This document shows positions 1 through 10,682 of a stretch of DNA of 64,000 bases, piece after piece (position 1 is the first letter of the stretch; every line of letters starts with the position of its first letter). A program made the translations under genes and the position numbers. The notes under the pieces were generated by a model. That model searched no databases, was not told the origin of the DNA, and was given only the letters and a program-made list of their open reading frames with translations. The DNA comes from Paramecium pentaurelia (lineage: Eukaryota > Ciliophora > Oligohymenophorea > Peniculida > Parameciidae). The DNA is taken from contig CAJJDO010000024.1 in the NCBI GenBank assembly GCA_905183005.1, forward strand, positions 125,083 to 189,082, in the 5' to 3' direction.

Positions 1-1027
1 TCTTTAAACTATTGATTATTTATGAAGATTGCCAAATACTTCAACAAAAATATTACTTAGACGATTGAACCTCTGTAAACAAAAACAGCACTTAGTTTTG
101 GCTTAATAATCCTTTCTGAAATTTTTAAACTATCGATGTTTATTTAATATGCGAAAATAGTATTAAACTAAAATTTCTAAGTAGATATTGACGATGCTAA
201 ATTTTATATATACTCGTTATCAATCGATTGATTGATTATATAGAAATCATTAATTAATTTATGAGCAACCAAATTTCCAAACAACAGTCCATCATCAAGA
301 TCAATCTCTTTTTATTGAATTGTAATTTAAGTATATTGAATATGGATTGGAGAAAACCCTTGATAAGATTACTTTGTTATATATTCTATTTAATCTTGTC
401 TATAGTTATATTACTCCAACTACATAATAATTGATAAAAATCCATGATACCCTGACATATATTAATCAATCTCTTCTTGACTAGCACAATTACTATCATC
501 ATCTAAATATTGTTCTAAACATTCAGTAAATATTAACATATAATTTTTTATGGCTTGTATGTTTGCCCATCCATTTAATTATTCAAATTATTTACTACTA
601 ATGTTCCTTCCTCTAATCCCACTATGAATGGTTTATTTTCATCACTAAATAATGGTTTAGGAGCATCAACAATTCTAAAATTCTCGACAACAAATAATAA
701 AGGAGTAATTATATTATTTTTTCGTTTAAAAGGATCATGATTTGTTTGATCATTTAGTTTGAACTAAATAAAGTTATCTTTCAACATTTATTCAGAATAG
801 GCCTATGCTTGTTAATTAATTGTTATAGTTGGAGGAATGTTACCACTGACCCATTCTGAGATTACATAAGCAAAGTAAGCGATACTGAGAACTGAAGCTA
901 AAATAGAGATAAGTCCACTGTATGAACTTGAATATTAAGATTTAGCATCGTTTGTTAAAACTGGAACTGGTATGCTAAATAAATCGATCTATTTTAAAAG
1001 ATTTCTTAATTATTTAGGTAAGGATGT
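1..1027 (-). CDS. Ciliate multi-pass membrane protein, partial
   Basis: Reading TAA/TAG as Gln gives an open frame running off the left edge with no stop, so the C-terminus is missing. Near the N-terminus is the block IDLFSIPVPVLTN, followed by a hydrophobic segment (GLISILASVLSIAYFAYVIS) ending in an EW pair, then a long hydrophilic domain and a second hydrophobic stretch (VQVIFLLKYLAIFI) near position 30. A 23-nt intron at 515-537 joins the exons in frame. This N-terminal block plus early membrane segment resembles a large ciliate-specific membrane protein family that I know only by pattern; no function is assigned. No ATG lies just upstream of the conserved block, so the 5' end is unresolved; a short first exon may exist. 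The K+ channel gene ends at 1082 on the same strand. Confidence 0.6.
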
Positions 1028-1081
1028 TATTAATTTTTCTTAATTTAATTAATATTTACAAATAATAAAATAAATAAACAA

Positions 1082-3571
1082 TCAATTATATGTTCCTGGC
1101 ATAAATGATTTTCTAATATTTATTTATTTCTTCATTTAAGATTCTTTAAATCCTTAAAATACTTTGTAATTTGAATAATTGAATTTTTTCTAGTAATATT
1201 TGAAATTTTGTGGTTCATCAAAATAATCTAATCCCTAATGAATTTGATATTATTGTTAATCTCTATATTAATTAAGTTTAGTCTATAATGATGAGAGATT
1301 ACTTTAATTACTATCCTTTTATTCTGTCTATTAATTTTATTCATTTTCATCTTATTAATTTAATTTAAAAGAATCATCCTATATAAATTCAGATTTATTA
1401 AATTCTGATTTTGATTCAGATTCTTATCTAAATGTTTATACACTTTGTTGGATACTTGTCTACTTTTTCAGAGGAGATTGTTTTTACATATTAATATTTT
1501 TAACAGTTTTCAACTATTTAATTAAAATTATAAAAGTACCATAACATTAGCATATTTCTAAATTTTTGATTTATTCAAACCATTAACTAATATCTTTTAA
1601 TTTGTTCTGGTTGGCCAATGTTTTCTATTATATCGTTATATTTTAATTCTATTTTAATTTGAATCCAAAACAGTAGTATTTTCAATCAAATTCTAAACTT
1701 AAGGAATATAATGAGTAAAAGGACATGAACATGCATAATGATCAAATTTATGACATGTCCAACAAAATTAACCAAGAGATTGAAAATGAGATGAAAAAAT
1801 CAATCCATCTCTCAGATTACAAAATATTTCATAATCATCAGGATAATGTTTTAAGACATCCAAAAAATCACTTCTAGATATTTTATGTAATTAACTATAT
1901 TCTTAAGAATATACTGTGGCTGTTCTTGCTTATCCTTTTAAATTAAATTATAAATTCAATACCTGTCATAAAGGCAAATTCACCAAAACTGTCACCCTAT
2001 ATTAATCTCTTTTTCACAATTTCTGAATTACCACATTTTATAATTACAGTTCCACTTTATATAAAATAAAAGGCTTAATCATCATTAGAATCACCTGCTT
2101 CAATTATTACATTTCCTGTTGAATAATTAACTTCTGTTATTTTTTCTGAGAGATCCTTTAAGAATGCCTTTGAAAAATATTTTGAGAAAAATGTTGTTTA
2201 CAAAAATTGTCCATAAGACTAATACATTAATTCTTATTTTAATTCAGGAGGCAACATTTAAAAAACCAATATCTCTTGCTCTTAATCTCTCAATCCTTAT
2301 TAATGCCAATATTCATTGAGATATTACCTTATTATTTCCTGTAAATCAGAAGGTACTTATTTTTATTCCATAAATTTATTGATGCTTACCTTATACTTAA
2401 ATTACTTAAGATCATTTAAATTATATTCTTCCATCATCTTTTAAAATGAGTTAATATTATTTGCAAAGATAATGAGTCCAAACATTACTCCTAAAAGAGA
2501 CCAAGAACACTCTATAATATTCATAGGAGACTAATTATTAAAATAACATATTTACTATATCTCCATAGCCCATTGTAGTTGAAACAGTTCCTAAAGAAAA
2601 GTAGAATCCAAAAAAATATATTTCATGCAAAGGTCGATCCAAAATAATTCCAAAATTACCTTAATTTGTTAACCATGAATTATAATTAGATGCTACACTA
2701 TGTAATCCAATCATATAAAACACACACAAAAATACATTGAATGCATAAAACATAAAAATAACTCGTTTTCCTACTTCATAAAATACTCTCGTTCTTCTAT
2801 AAAGTAATACCATTTCATTTAATTGATTATCAAATCTTAAAAATGAAGGTAATTTAAAATAAAACATTAAAAAGATAAATCTAAATTTAGGTGTGAATAA
2901 AGATAATCTAGCAATTGAAATTATTAGCTAGTTCTATATAATAAAGGTTTACTGCTGTAAGATCAAAAAAGAAATTGCCATATAAATAATTTATTGCTAT
3001 TTTTCTACTATCTGTAATCACAACTCCATGTTTATAATAAGCAGTTATAAAATCTAAACCCATATCTATTACAAGCAAAAGAGATATTGTATAATACAAT
3101 GCTGCAACTTAATATTCTGTCTCTAATTCCTTAAAATAAATATGGTGATACCTTCCAGAAACCTTCTCCAAATGCTATATAAACAGGGATTTCAAAAAAA
3201 ACAAATAAAGTTAATAAATTGATTAATAATTTCCATAAAATTATTTGTTTTGGTCTCAAAATTGGTAATTAATATAAAATATCTATAATAAATCATTTTT
3301 ATATACTTAATTTCTTTTATATGCCTTCCAAACTGTCACTATATAGTTAATGAATCTTCTCTAAAATGTATTATTATGATTATTATTATTCTTTCTCTGC
3401 TCTTTCTTCCATAGCCAATTTTGCTTTATTCTAGAATTATTTTCCATTTAACATGATTTCTGAGATTTCTAAATGATACTCTTCTTAATTATATATAGAT
3501 AAATCATTTAATAAAGATTCTTAAATTGAATCTCGATGTTATAACTCAACATGCTATCCTAATGATGACAT
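1082..3571 (-). CDS. Cyclic-nucleotide-binding voltage-type K+ channel (EAG/CNG/HCN superfamily)
   Basis: Plasma- or ciliary-membrane potassium channel of about 800 residues. An S2-S3 region (VIDMGLDFITAYYKHG, around 3000-3060) is followed by further membrane segments and a pore with selectivity filter TTMGYGD near 2555-2585. A cyclic-nucleotide-binding domain at about 1950-2150 contains EAGDSNDDQAFYFIQSGTV and GDSFGEFA. After it, near 1690-1765, comes a Cys/His motif (CWTCHKFDHYACSCP) of a kind I associate with ciliate channels. Introns at 3283-3306 (24 nt), 3130-3151 (22 nt) and one right after the GYGDI codons restore the frame. The stop TGA follows a C-terminal KSFMPGTYN. Start chosen at the first ATG after an in-frame upstream TGA; the frame stays open and coding-like upstream of that TGA. 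Ligand preference (cAMP, cGMP or none) cannot be told. Confidence 0.88.
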
Positions 3572-3975
3572 AAAATAATTAATTGGTTTATCAATTATTA
3601 AAAAAATATAATCATAATAACCTAATTGAACTTTATAATCAATATAATCTCATTCTATATATTAATGATTGAACAACTTAACTGTTAACCCTGATTAAAT
3701 AATATTAAATATGAGTTAAGATATAATATCAATACTTAAATATAATTCATATAATGCTTTTATTAATTGATATAATAATTAACATAATCAATTTAGCACT
3801 ATTTATTATATTTCATAAATTATTCAAAGCAATACCTGTATTTTTAAAAATAATAAATTTGATCATTGAGTTCAATAATTTAAGATATAAATTATTGAAT
3901 TATATAATCATATATTTATATAAGAAAATAATCATGCAATTTATATAATTTTTAATTAAAAAAAAAAGAAAAAAG
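3572..3975. other. Intergenic, AT-rich, with open frame upstream of the channel
   Basis: About 400 bp between the channel start and the tRNA. On the minus strand the frame of the channel stays open for roughly 70 codons here, broken by one TGA near 3650. With TGA as the only stop, open stretches of that size are common by chance in AT-rich DNA, so no gene is called. Confidence 0.4.
3952..3975 (-). terminator. RNA polymerase III oligo-T terminator of tRNA-Asn
   Basis: Immediately downstream of the tRNA on the minus strand lies a run of T residues interrupted by a single C (seen as A-rich sequence on the plus strand). This is the expected Pol III termination signal. Confidence 0.75.
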
Positions 3976-4048
3976 CGCTAATGGAAGGGCTTGAACCTTC
4001 GACCTGTTGGTTAACAGCCAACCGCTCTGCCGACTGAGCTACATCAGC
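3976..4048 (-). tRNA. tRNA-Asn (anticodon GTT)
   Basis: The 73-nt minus-strand sequence folds as a cloverleaf. The acceptor stem pairs GCTGATG with CATTAGC, with discriminator G. The anticodon stem GTTGG/CCAAC encloses loop CTGTTAA with anticodon GTT. A GGTTCAAGC T-loop is present. No intron. CCA is not encoded, as expected for a eukaryotic nuclear tRNA. It reads asparagine codons AAC and AAT, the latter very frequent in these genes. Confidence 0.95.
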
Positions 4049-4242
4049 GTATTCGAGATATTAGGTATGGATTGAGATTAATATTGAAGGAGGGAAAAGT
4101 ATTAATCACAATTATTATTTATGGCATTTTATAAATTATGTACATATAATTTTTAATTATTATACTTAAAATATACTCAATAATTATTATTTTTTTAATT
4201 AAAATAATTTATCTAATAAATGTAGAAAATAGATTAATATAT

Positions 4243-5453
4243 TCAGATATTCTTTAATGCATGCTCTAAATCTTTGATTAAATCACTAACATGTTCTAAA
4301 CCTGCTGAAAGCCTTATAAGATTTTAAGTAATTCCAAGTTCCTGTCTTCTAGACTCAGTTAAACCTGAATGAGTCATTTTTGCTGGAATTTATATTAAAC
4401 CTAAAATAGAAAAGATATTATACTTTCTACTCCTCCCAAACTAACAGCCATAGTGAATAATTCAAGTCCCTTCATCATTCTTTCGGCTTCAGCAGCTCCA
4501 CCTTTTATATAAAAACTAATCATTGCTCCTCCAGCTCTCATTTATTTTCTTGCCAAATTATATTAAGGATGACTCTCTATTCCTGGGTAGAGTACTTTTT
4601 CAACTTTTGGATGACTTTCAAGGTACTTAGCTAAAATATAAGCGTTCTTAATTTATTATTTCATTCTGACTTCAAGAGTCTTTAAACTTCTTGTTATTAA
4701 GTAGCAATCAAATGGACTTGGGCATCCTCCAGTTAGATAGGAGATCTTAAATAAATCATCATATAACTCTTTGTTTCTACAACTCAGAGTACCAAATAAG
4801 ATATCTGAGTGCCCTCCTAAGTATTTTGTGCCTGAGTTTAATGTAATATCAGCCCCTAAGATTGATGGTGTTTATAGGTAGGGTGTTGCAAAAGTATTAT
4901 CTACTGCAACAATTACATTATTTTTAATTTATCTCACAATCTAACAAAGTTCTTTAATATCAGTTAATTTCATGGTTGGATTAGTTGGAGTCTCCAAATA
5001 AACAAGTTTGACATTTTCATTCATTTATTTTTAGACTTCATCAATATTTGTCATATCTACAAATTTAACTTTTATGCCATGCTTTTCCATTGCAATTGCT
5101 CTTAAATAACTAACTGTTCCACCATAAAGATCATCCATTGCAAGCATCTCCTCTCCTTCTTTTAATAAGTTAATCACACATTAAATAGCAGCCATTCCTG
5201 AACTAAATGCAATTGCATAGTTGTTTTGCTCTATTTCTGCTACTATTTCTTCAACTACTGTTCTTGTAGGATTGCCACATCTAGTGTAAAAGTAACCTTT
5301 CCCAAATGAGTCTACATCTTTCAATTCAAATGTTGAACTCATGTAAATTGGAGGATTCACAGCTCCATATGTTTTATCACATGTTTTATGTATGGTTTTT
5401 GTAGCAATAGTGAATTCACTATCAAATAAATAATCTTCCTCTTAAACTAACAT
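4243..5453 (-). CDS. Cystathionine gamma-lyase / Cys-Met metabolism PLP enzyme
   Basis: Cytosolic PLP-dependent enzyme of about 395 residues, acting in transsulfuration or cysteine/methionine breakdown. Family landmarks in order: FTIATKTIH; YGAVNPPIYMSSTFE; YTRCGNPTR; AIAFSSGMAAIQ; DDLYGG; VYLETPTNPT; AVDNTFATPY; the PLP-lysine block LNSGTKYLGGHSD; and LGGVESLIQIPAKMTHSG near the C-terminus. The last block forms only after removing a 23-nt intron at 4401-4423. Stop TGA follows HALKNI. Start: ATG giving MLVQEEDYLFDSEF, a normal distance before the conserved core; the frame is open further upstream until a TGA near 5530. Sequence alone does not separate gamma-lyase from beta-lyase or methionine gamma-lyase; gamma-lyase is my best guess. 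Confidence 0.9.
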
Positions 5454-6305
5454 ATCTGTATTATTATTTAAATCTTTTTTGACAATTGGATTTTAATAAT
5501 TGGAGGTAATGCGTACTAATTCAATGATGCGTCACGCTTCATAAATTTTATCTATTAAGAAAATTAAGAAAGTATAAAATTTGTGATTTCAATATTAAAT
5601 TTTAATATTTTTATAGAATTTACTATTTATCACTTAAGTATGCTTATTTTTATTGTAAAATTTGATTCATCAAACCTAAATAATATTCTTATAAAATAAT
5701 TATTATTATAAAATCAAAATATTCGTTAATAATAGCTTTAACTTATAATATATATATGAATTCTCTTTTTCTTAATTTTTATAATTGTTATAATCAAGTA
5801 TATTAGGGTAATTAATAGAAAATAGCCTTTATTAATAGTATACCTAACTATTAATACCTATGTTCAATTTCATATGTATTAAATTCAAAAAATACTTGTA
5901 ATATAGGTTTAGAATATCATTTAGTAAAACTAATAATTATAAAGACTTTTATGTTTTTGTTTAGATCAAGTTAGTTCATAATTTTAATTTTTAGGATTAT
6001 AATAAACTTTAAGTATAAGTGATTCACTCATACAATACATTATTCTCATAATAAATATATAAATTGTTTAAATTTGATTTTAAAATATTTTTCCTTCAAA
6101 CTCTCAAATTCTACTAGATCAGGTCATAATTTTCTTTAAAACTTTAGATTATATATAATATAATAATTAGTTGTTGTGATAAGATACATATTAATAATAT
6201 TAGAATTGCGAATTACTTAATTACGTAATTCAAATTTTATGGGGGTGGCTTATAAGAATATTTGGCAAATTTAAATCCTAGATATTTTATCGAATAATAT
6301 TATCA
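5454..6305. other. Intergenic region between divergent genes
   Basis: About 850 bp, strongly AT-rich, with no gene I can support. It lies between the start of the minus-strand PLP enzyme and the start of the plus-strand Cys-rich gene, so it should hold both promoters. A G-rich patch (GGGGGTGGC) sits about 60 bp before the downstream start, unusual in this background. Confidence 0.5.
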
Positions 6306-6730
6306 ATGAAATCAGTCCTTATTGCTCTTCTTGCTATTGCTGTAATCGCCGACGAAGCTTGCGTTAAAGAAAAATGCCCTAAAGAATATAATGCTTGTGT
6401 TGCTGAAGTCTTTGGCTGTGCTTCAAAAGCTTTGAACTGCAAAAACAAATGTGGAGAAACAGACCCATGCTATCGTGACTGTGCTTATGAATCAAAAAAT
6501 AAGAAATTGATTGACTTGTACTATTTAATATAGAAATTTTTAGATATGAATGCGGAAAAAAATACTGCCCAAATGCTGCATATTGGAATCTCATTCTTTC
6601 AGGATGTAATGTTGAATAATGTGTTGCTGATTTCTAAACTGAATGCTTATAATCAGTTAACCTTAGATCAGTAGAATGCTTGATGGGCTTTTCATAAAGA
6701 CATCCAGAATGCGATTGCTTAAATGAATGA
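6306..6730 (+). CDS. Small cysteine-rich secreted protein
   Basis: About 132 residues. An N-terminal signal peptide (MKSVLIALLAIAVIADEA) precedes a mature domain with roughly 19 cysteines in short-spaced motifs such as CVKEKCPKEYNAC, CKNKCGETDPCYRDC, CGKKYC and CDC, suggesting a disulfide-rich secreted or surface protein. A 26-nt intron must be removed after the codons for KLID so that the second exon continues as YECGKKYCPNAAYW. The last residues are CDCLNE followed by TGA. Without splicing the frame runs into unrelated sequence. I do not recognise the family; the pattern of many short Cys-x3-Cys units recalls small secreted ciliate proteins. No function is assigned. Confidence 0.8.
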
Positions 6731-6842
6731 TGCTATAACACAGTTTAATATTCATATATATCAAACATAAAAAGTTTGTTCTAATACTCTAAGACACAAT
6801 TCATATATATAACCAATTAGGTTAATAATATATATAAATTTA

Positions 6843-7537
6843 ATGTCTGAATTAGAAGAGTTCTAGTAAGATTTAGCAGAAATCTAATAAGTACTTTCAA
6901 CTCTCAAACGTAAATCTAATATTGATTACTTGAATACTCGAATCAAATATTTAGAAAACTCTATTAAAATACTAACTCCATAAAAAGTTGAATAACCATA
7001 ATAAAAACCATAATAAAAGGATTAGGAGACTCTATAATACTAAGGAATTACAAAGTATGCTTGGGATTAAGAAGGGAATAAAGTCAAAGTGTTTTTGAAT
7101 TTGGAGGGAATTGGCTAATTGCCTAAAGAAGATATTACTTCATCATTTACTTCAAATAGTGTTGATGTCAAAATTAAAGGTTATAAAGGTGTTAACTAGA
7201 GGTAAAGTTTATTAAATAATTTAAGATTTTCTATTAGGAAAACATTTGATGAATTAAAAGATAAGGAATGTTCTATCAAAGTAACTAATAATTCAGTTGT
7301 CATCAATTTAATTAAGAAGGAACAAAAGCATTGGGATTAATTAAACTTTAAGGATAAATTAGTAAATAATTAATGAATATAAAGATTGATACAGACCCAT
7401 CTAAATTAGATAAATAAGATCCATAAGCATCTTTAATGAATATGATGAAAGAAATGTATTAAAATGGTGATGATGATATGAAACGAACTATAGCATAAGC
7501 TTGGTCTAAATCATAGGAGGAAAAAGGTTTCAAATGA
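6843..7537 (+). CDS. CACYBP: CacyBP/SIP homologue (calcyclin-binding, SGT1-like CS + SGS)
   Basis: About 215 residues. The N-terminal helical part has a coiled coil (LAEIQQVLSTLKRKSNIDYL). A CS domain follows (YAWDQEGNKVKVFLNLEGIG, then SFTSNSVDVKIKGYKG), and the protein ends in an SGS-type tail: DTDPSKLDKQDPQASLMNMM and NGDDDMKRTIAQAW. The tail matches the highly conserved end of CacyBP/SIP. Two introns of 24 and 23 nt are required, the first giving NQRFSIRKTFDEL and the second KLIDTDPSK. CacyBP links S100 proteins, Skp1 and Siah-type E3 ligases in animals and has an Hsp90-type CS fold; the partner in ciliates is unknown. Starts about 110 bp after the Cys-rich gene on the same strand. Confidence 0.92.
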
Positions 7538-7657
7538 GTATTAGTATAAATAATTATATTTGTTAATTATTTCTATTTAATTGATTAGAGTTGAATAAAG
7601 ATAATGTTAAAGAGTATTTATCAAGATATAATCTTAATAGAAACAACAATTGACAAA

Positions 7658-8125
7658 TCATTTACTAGCTTCAATTAAATCTTAATCTAATTATGTTTCA
7701 TTGATTTCCTAGTCTACAACAAAACCTTCATCTAATAAATTATCAAAATCCTTATCACTTAATAATTCTAAATATTTCATTAAATTAACTACCATGTTAT
7801 TGAACCTTGGGTTTAGCATTATTCGTTTATGCATTTTTTAAATCATTCAATTATTTCTATAACTACTTATCTCTTTGATTAATCTCATTGAACTTCTTAA
7901 TTGCTTCTTTTAAATCTTATTCTTATTGCTCTACTTATTTTATAAAATCTTCATCAATTTCTTCAATTAATTATTCATTCTCTTGCAACTAATTAATTTT
8001 AAACTATTATCTACCTAGATATATTGTGATTATTGCTTTTCAACTTCTTTTTGTCCCACTCCTTAACCAATTTTAAAGCAAATAATAGAAATTACAATTA
8101 GTAATGCCAAGTGTAATATTTCCAT
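7658..8125 (-). CDS. Small N-terminally anchored coiled-coil protein
   Basis: About 138 residues after splicing two introns of 26 and 25 nt. The first 18 residues are hydrophobic (MEILHLALLIVISIICFK), a signal anchor or TM segment. The rest is charged and helical, with a heptad-like coiled coil (VEQQEQDLKEAIKKFNEINQ, then DKQLQKQLNDLKN) and an acidic end (DKDFDNLLDEGFVVDQEI). It faces the CacyBP gene tail to tail, stops 120 bp apart. No family recognised; probably a small membrane-tethered protein. Confidence 0.7.
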
Positions 8126-8826
8126 TAATTACAATAAATTAATAATAATTCATAAATATTCTTATTTCACATCCCTTTTCTTATAATCAAATACAATATT
8201 TCAATCAGTTCACTTTTATTTAGTCTAATTCCTAATCAATTATTATCTAAGAAAACATTAAAAGTTTAAGGCTAAGTAGAGTTTAATTTTTATTTTTTTA
8301 TCTATTAATATCTCTTTGATCATTTCAGGATATTATAAGGTAAAAATTGAATGATTTAATCCTATATCTCGATCAAAATTGCCATATCCTGAAAATCATG
8401 GCATTATTGGTTATTTTATAAATAAACTATTAGAAGAGGAGTTAAAAATAAAAGAAAATTTGTTATTATGATAACTTAGTTGATAGGTCCAAATATTTTT
8501 TTTAATTTTATAAATCTTAAACTGATTTAATTTATATGTGATTTGAGGAAAAACTCTTATTTATATTATAGTAGTCTAGCTATTTATAATAAAATTTCTC
8601 TAATCTTTGCTAAATATAGCAAAATAAAAGTACATATTTTAAGCTACTTTTGATTAGTAAAATTTAATTAGAGATCTTTATGAAATATCCATCATATTTT
8701 CAAAAAAACATTTTCAAAATTGTTTTTGTTTTTTAAATCTATATAACTAATCGAGGTTTTTTATTGGATTTGGATGTTTTTAATTGCATATTACATTATA
8801 TTTATATTTATGATATATTATAATAA
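8126..8826. other. Intergenic, AT-rich
   Basis: About 700 bp between two minus-strand genes. No conserved coding signal seen on either strand. It should hold the 3' end of the polyQ adaptor transcript and the promoter of nothing obvious to its left except the small coiled-coil gene. Confidence 0.4.
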
Positions 8827-9198
8827 TCACATATTTAGAAAATCGATTAGATCCTTTTTATTATTTTAGGATTATTATTGATTGTTAAATTGTGTTTGGG
8901 GTTGTAAATACATCTATTAATTTTAATTGCTTTGAGATTGATTATAAATAAATTACGCTTACTATTGTGGAACTTAATTATTGATTTAAGGTTATTGATA
9001 AAATTATGGTGGAGAATTAAGTAAATTAATTGGCTGTTGAATTTATTAATTATTTTAGATTGTTGTTTATTATTAATCTTTTTTTAAGAATCCAAAGGCA
9101 TTTTTTTTTGGTTAAGTTTACTATTGATTTGTTGTCTATGAATTTAGTAAATCATCAAAACTTATTCCATTCTAAATCTATTATTATTATTATTATTA

Positions 9199-9284
<86 letters not shown>

Positions 9285-10532
9285 GTTATTATTAGTATTA
9301 ATATTGATTCTATTATTATTACTAGATTTAAGGTTATTGCTAATATTAATATGATAATTATTATGTTTGTTAGAATTATTATTAATTATAATTTTCTAAA
9401 GATATATCACTAAATGCTTCTAACAAATTAATTTATTATGTATTTTTCTATTGTACTTGTTATTATTACTATACTAGAGGCTATTATTATACTGTAGGTT
9501 ATTATTATATTTAAGCAGTTGGTTATTTGATTTTTAGTTATTTTAAATTAAGTTTTTATTGCTGTTACTTTTATTATTATGAATCAGTAGAAGTAACATC
9601 TAAAATATCTATTAAATTTGGCTGTTAGCTTTAGAGAGGTTATTATATTTTAGGTGGTTCTCTAAATTCAAATTCAAATTCCTTTTTATTTAATAATTAT
9701 TAATTACTTTTTGCTTTGAAACTTTTTAACCATTAACTTCTGCTAATGTCTAATCAATAGCTCCTGAGAGTAATTATTAATCCGTGTCTACCTTCAGATA
9801 TTATTAATTGATTTAAAAGAATTCTCTATAATTTTAAAACTATTGACATATATATTGAATAGCATATATACATCTCTAATAATTTAATGAAAATCTTACA
9901 ATCTAAACTTTCCAGTTATCCTCGCTATGCAATTTATTTAAAAGTATGCTTCCTATAAGTTAATCTTAAATAGTTGCTATGGATCTTGAGAAATCTTTTA
10001 GAACGTTGTCACTTTGCTTTAACTTTATTCCACCTAATTTAATGACTTCATCTACAAGATGAAATTCATAATCACTAAGTATTAAAACTTTTTATACAAT
10101 CCTCCTAATTCTAATTCTTCATAAGTTAACAGCTAGCCTTTTCTGTAGTCTGTAATTCTACTCAATTAAACACTCCCTATAACAGGTTAAGGAGGCAGAA
10201 GAACTTCATGATTACTTTTTTAGTCATTATTTTATTTTGGTGGAGTATTGTTCAATAAATTAATTGAGTTGGTTGCTTTATTAGTTGAAATACTAGTTTG
10301 TTCTGGTTAAGTCTATGGTTCATCATCCCAACCTTATTATAATTCATTTATTCTTACCTCCACCTGGTCTACCTTTTTATCTTGGTTAATTAGATTAGGT
10401 TAATTAAACAGCAGGGATTATTGGTGGTTAATAAGTTCCTGCTTATTGGCCAAAAGATGTATTTTCGAATTTAATTCCATTAGGAGTATCATTAGTTGTC
10501 TGCTTCTTAAATTTATTCAAAATAGATGACAT
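8827..10532 (-). CDS. ENTH/VHS-like endocytic adaptor with long polyglutamine region
   Basis: About 535 residues after removing four introns (25, 23, 24 and 26 nt). The N-terminal tail is Pro/Gln-rich. A helical repeat domain follows with ELGGFDYEFHLVDEVIKLGG, NVLKDFSRSIATIQDQLIGS and LNKLHSEDNWKVQIRCIYAI, the last resembling the W-K-V-R helix of ENTH/VHS domains such as tepsin. The rest is Gln-rich with a TAA-encoded polyQ run, punctuated by short acidic-hydrophobic motifs (PNLIDILDV, INLLEAFSDISLEN, INLLNSPP, DLIDFLNM) that resemble clathrin-box or adaptor-binding peptides. This architecture fits a clathrin-adaptor accessory protein in vesicle traffic. The exact family (tepsin/MTV1, epsin or GGA-like) is inference. 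Confidence 0.62.
9181..9290 (-). repeat. (TAA)n trinucleotide tract encoding polyglutamine
   Basis: Nearly pure TTA/TAA triplet array of about 110 bp. In the minus-strand frame of the adaptor gene every repeat unit is TAA, read as Gln in the ciliate code, with a few CAA interruptions. On the plus strand in the standard code it looks like a polyisoleucine ORF, which is an artefact. Likely length-polymorphic. Confidence 0.9.
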
Positions 10533-10682
10533 GTTAAACTTTAATTATCTAAATTAATTATTATCAAAAACAAAAATTATAAATAAATAAATGATTTCAT
10601 GTTCTAATCATTTACTTTTAATTATATATGATAAGGTTAATGATTAAATAAATACTATATATTTGAGCACTCTTAAAAAAGA

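Noticed and set aside
3754..3948. Plus-strand Ile-rich ORF of 64 codons
   Set aside because: Low-complexity AT sequence in the channel-tRNA spacer; no conserved features.
9030..9413. Standard-code plus-strand ORF with polyisoleucine
   Set aside because: Antisense shadow of the TAA-encoded polyQ region of the minus-strand adaptor gene.
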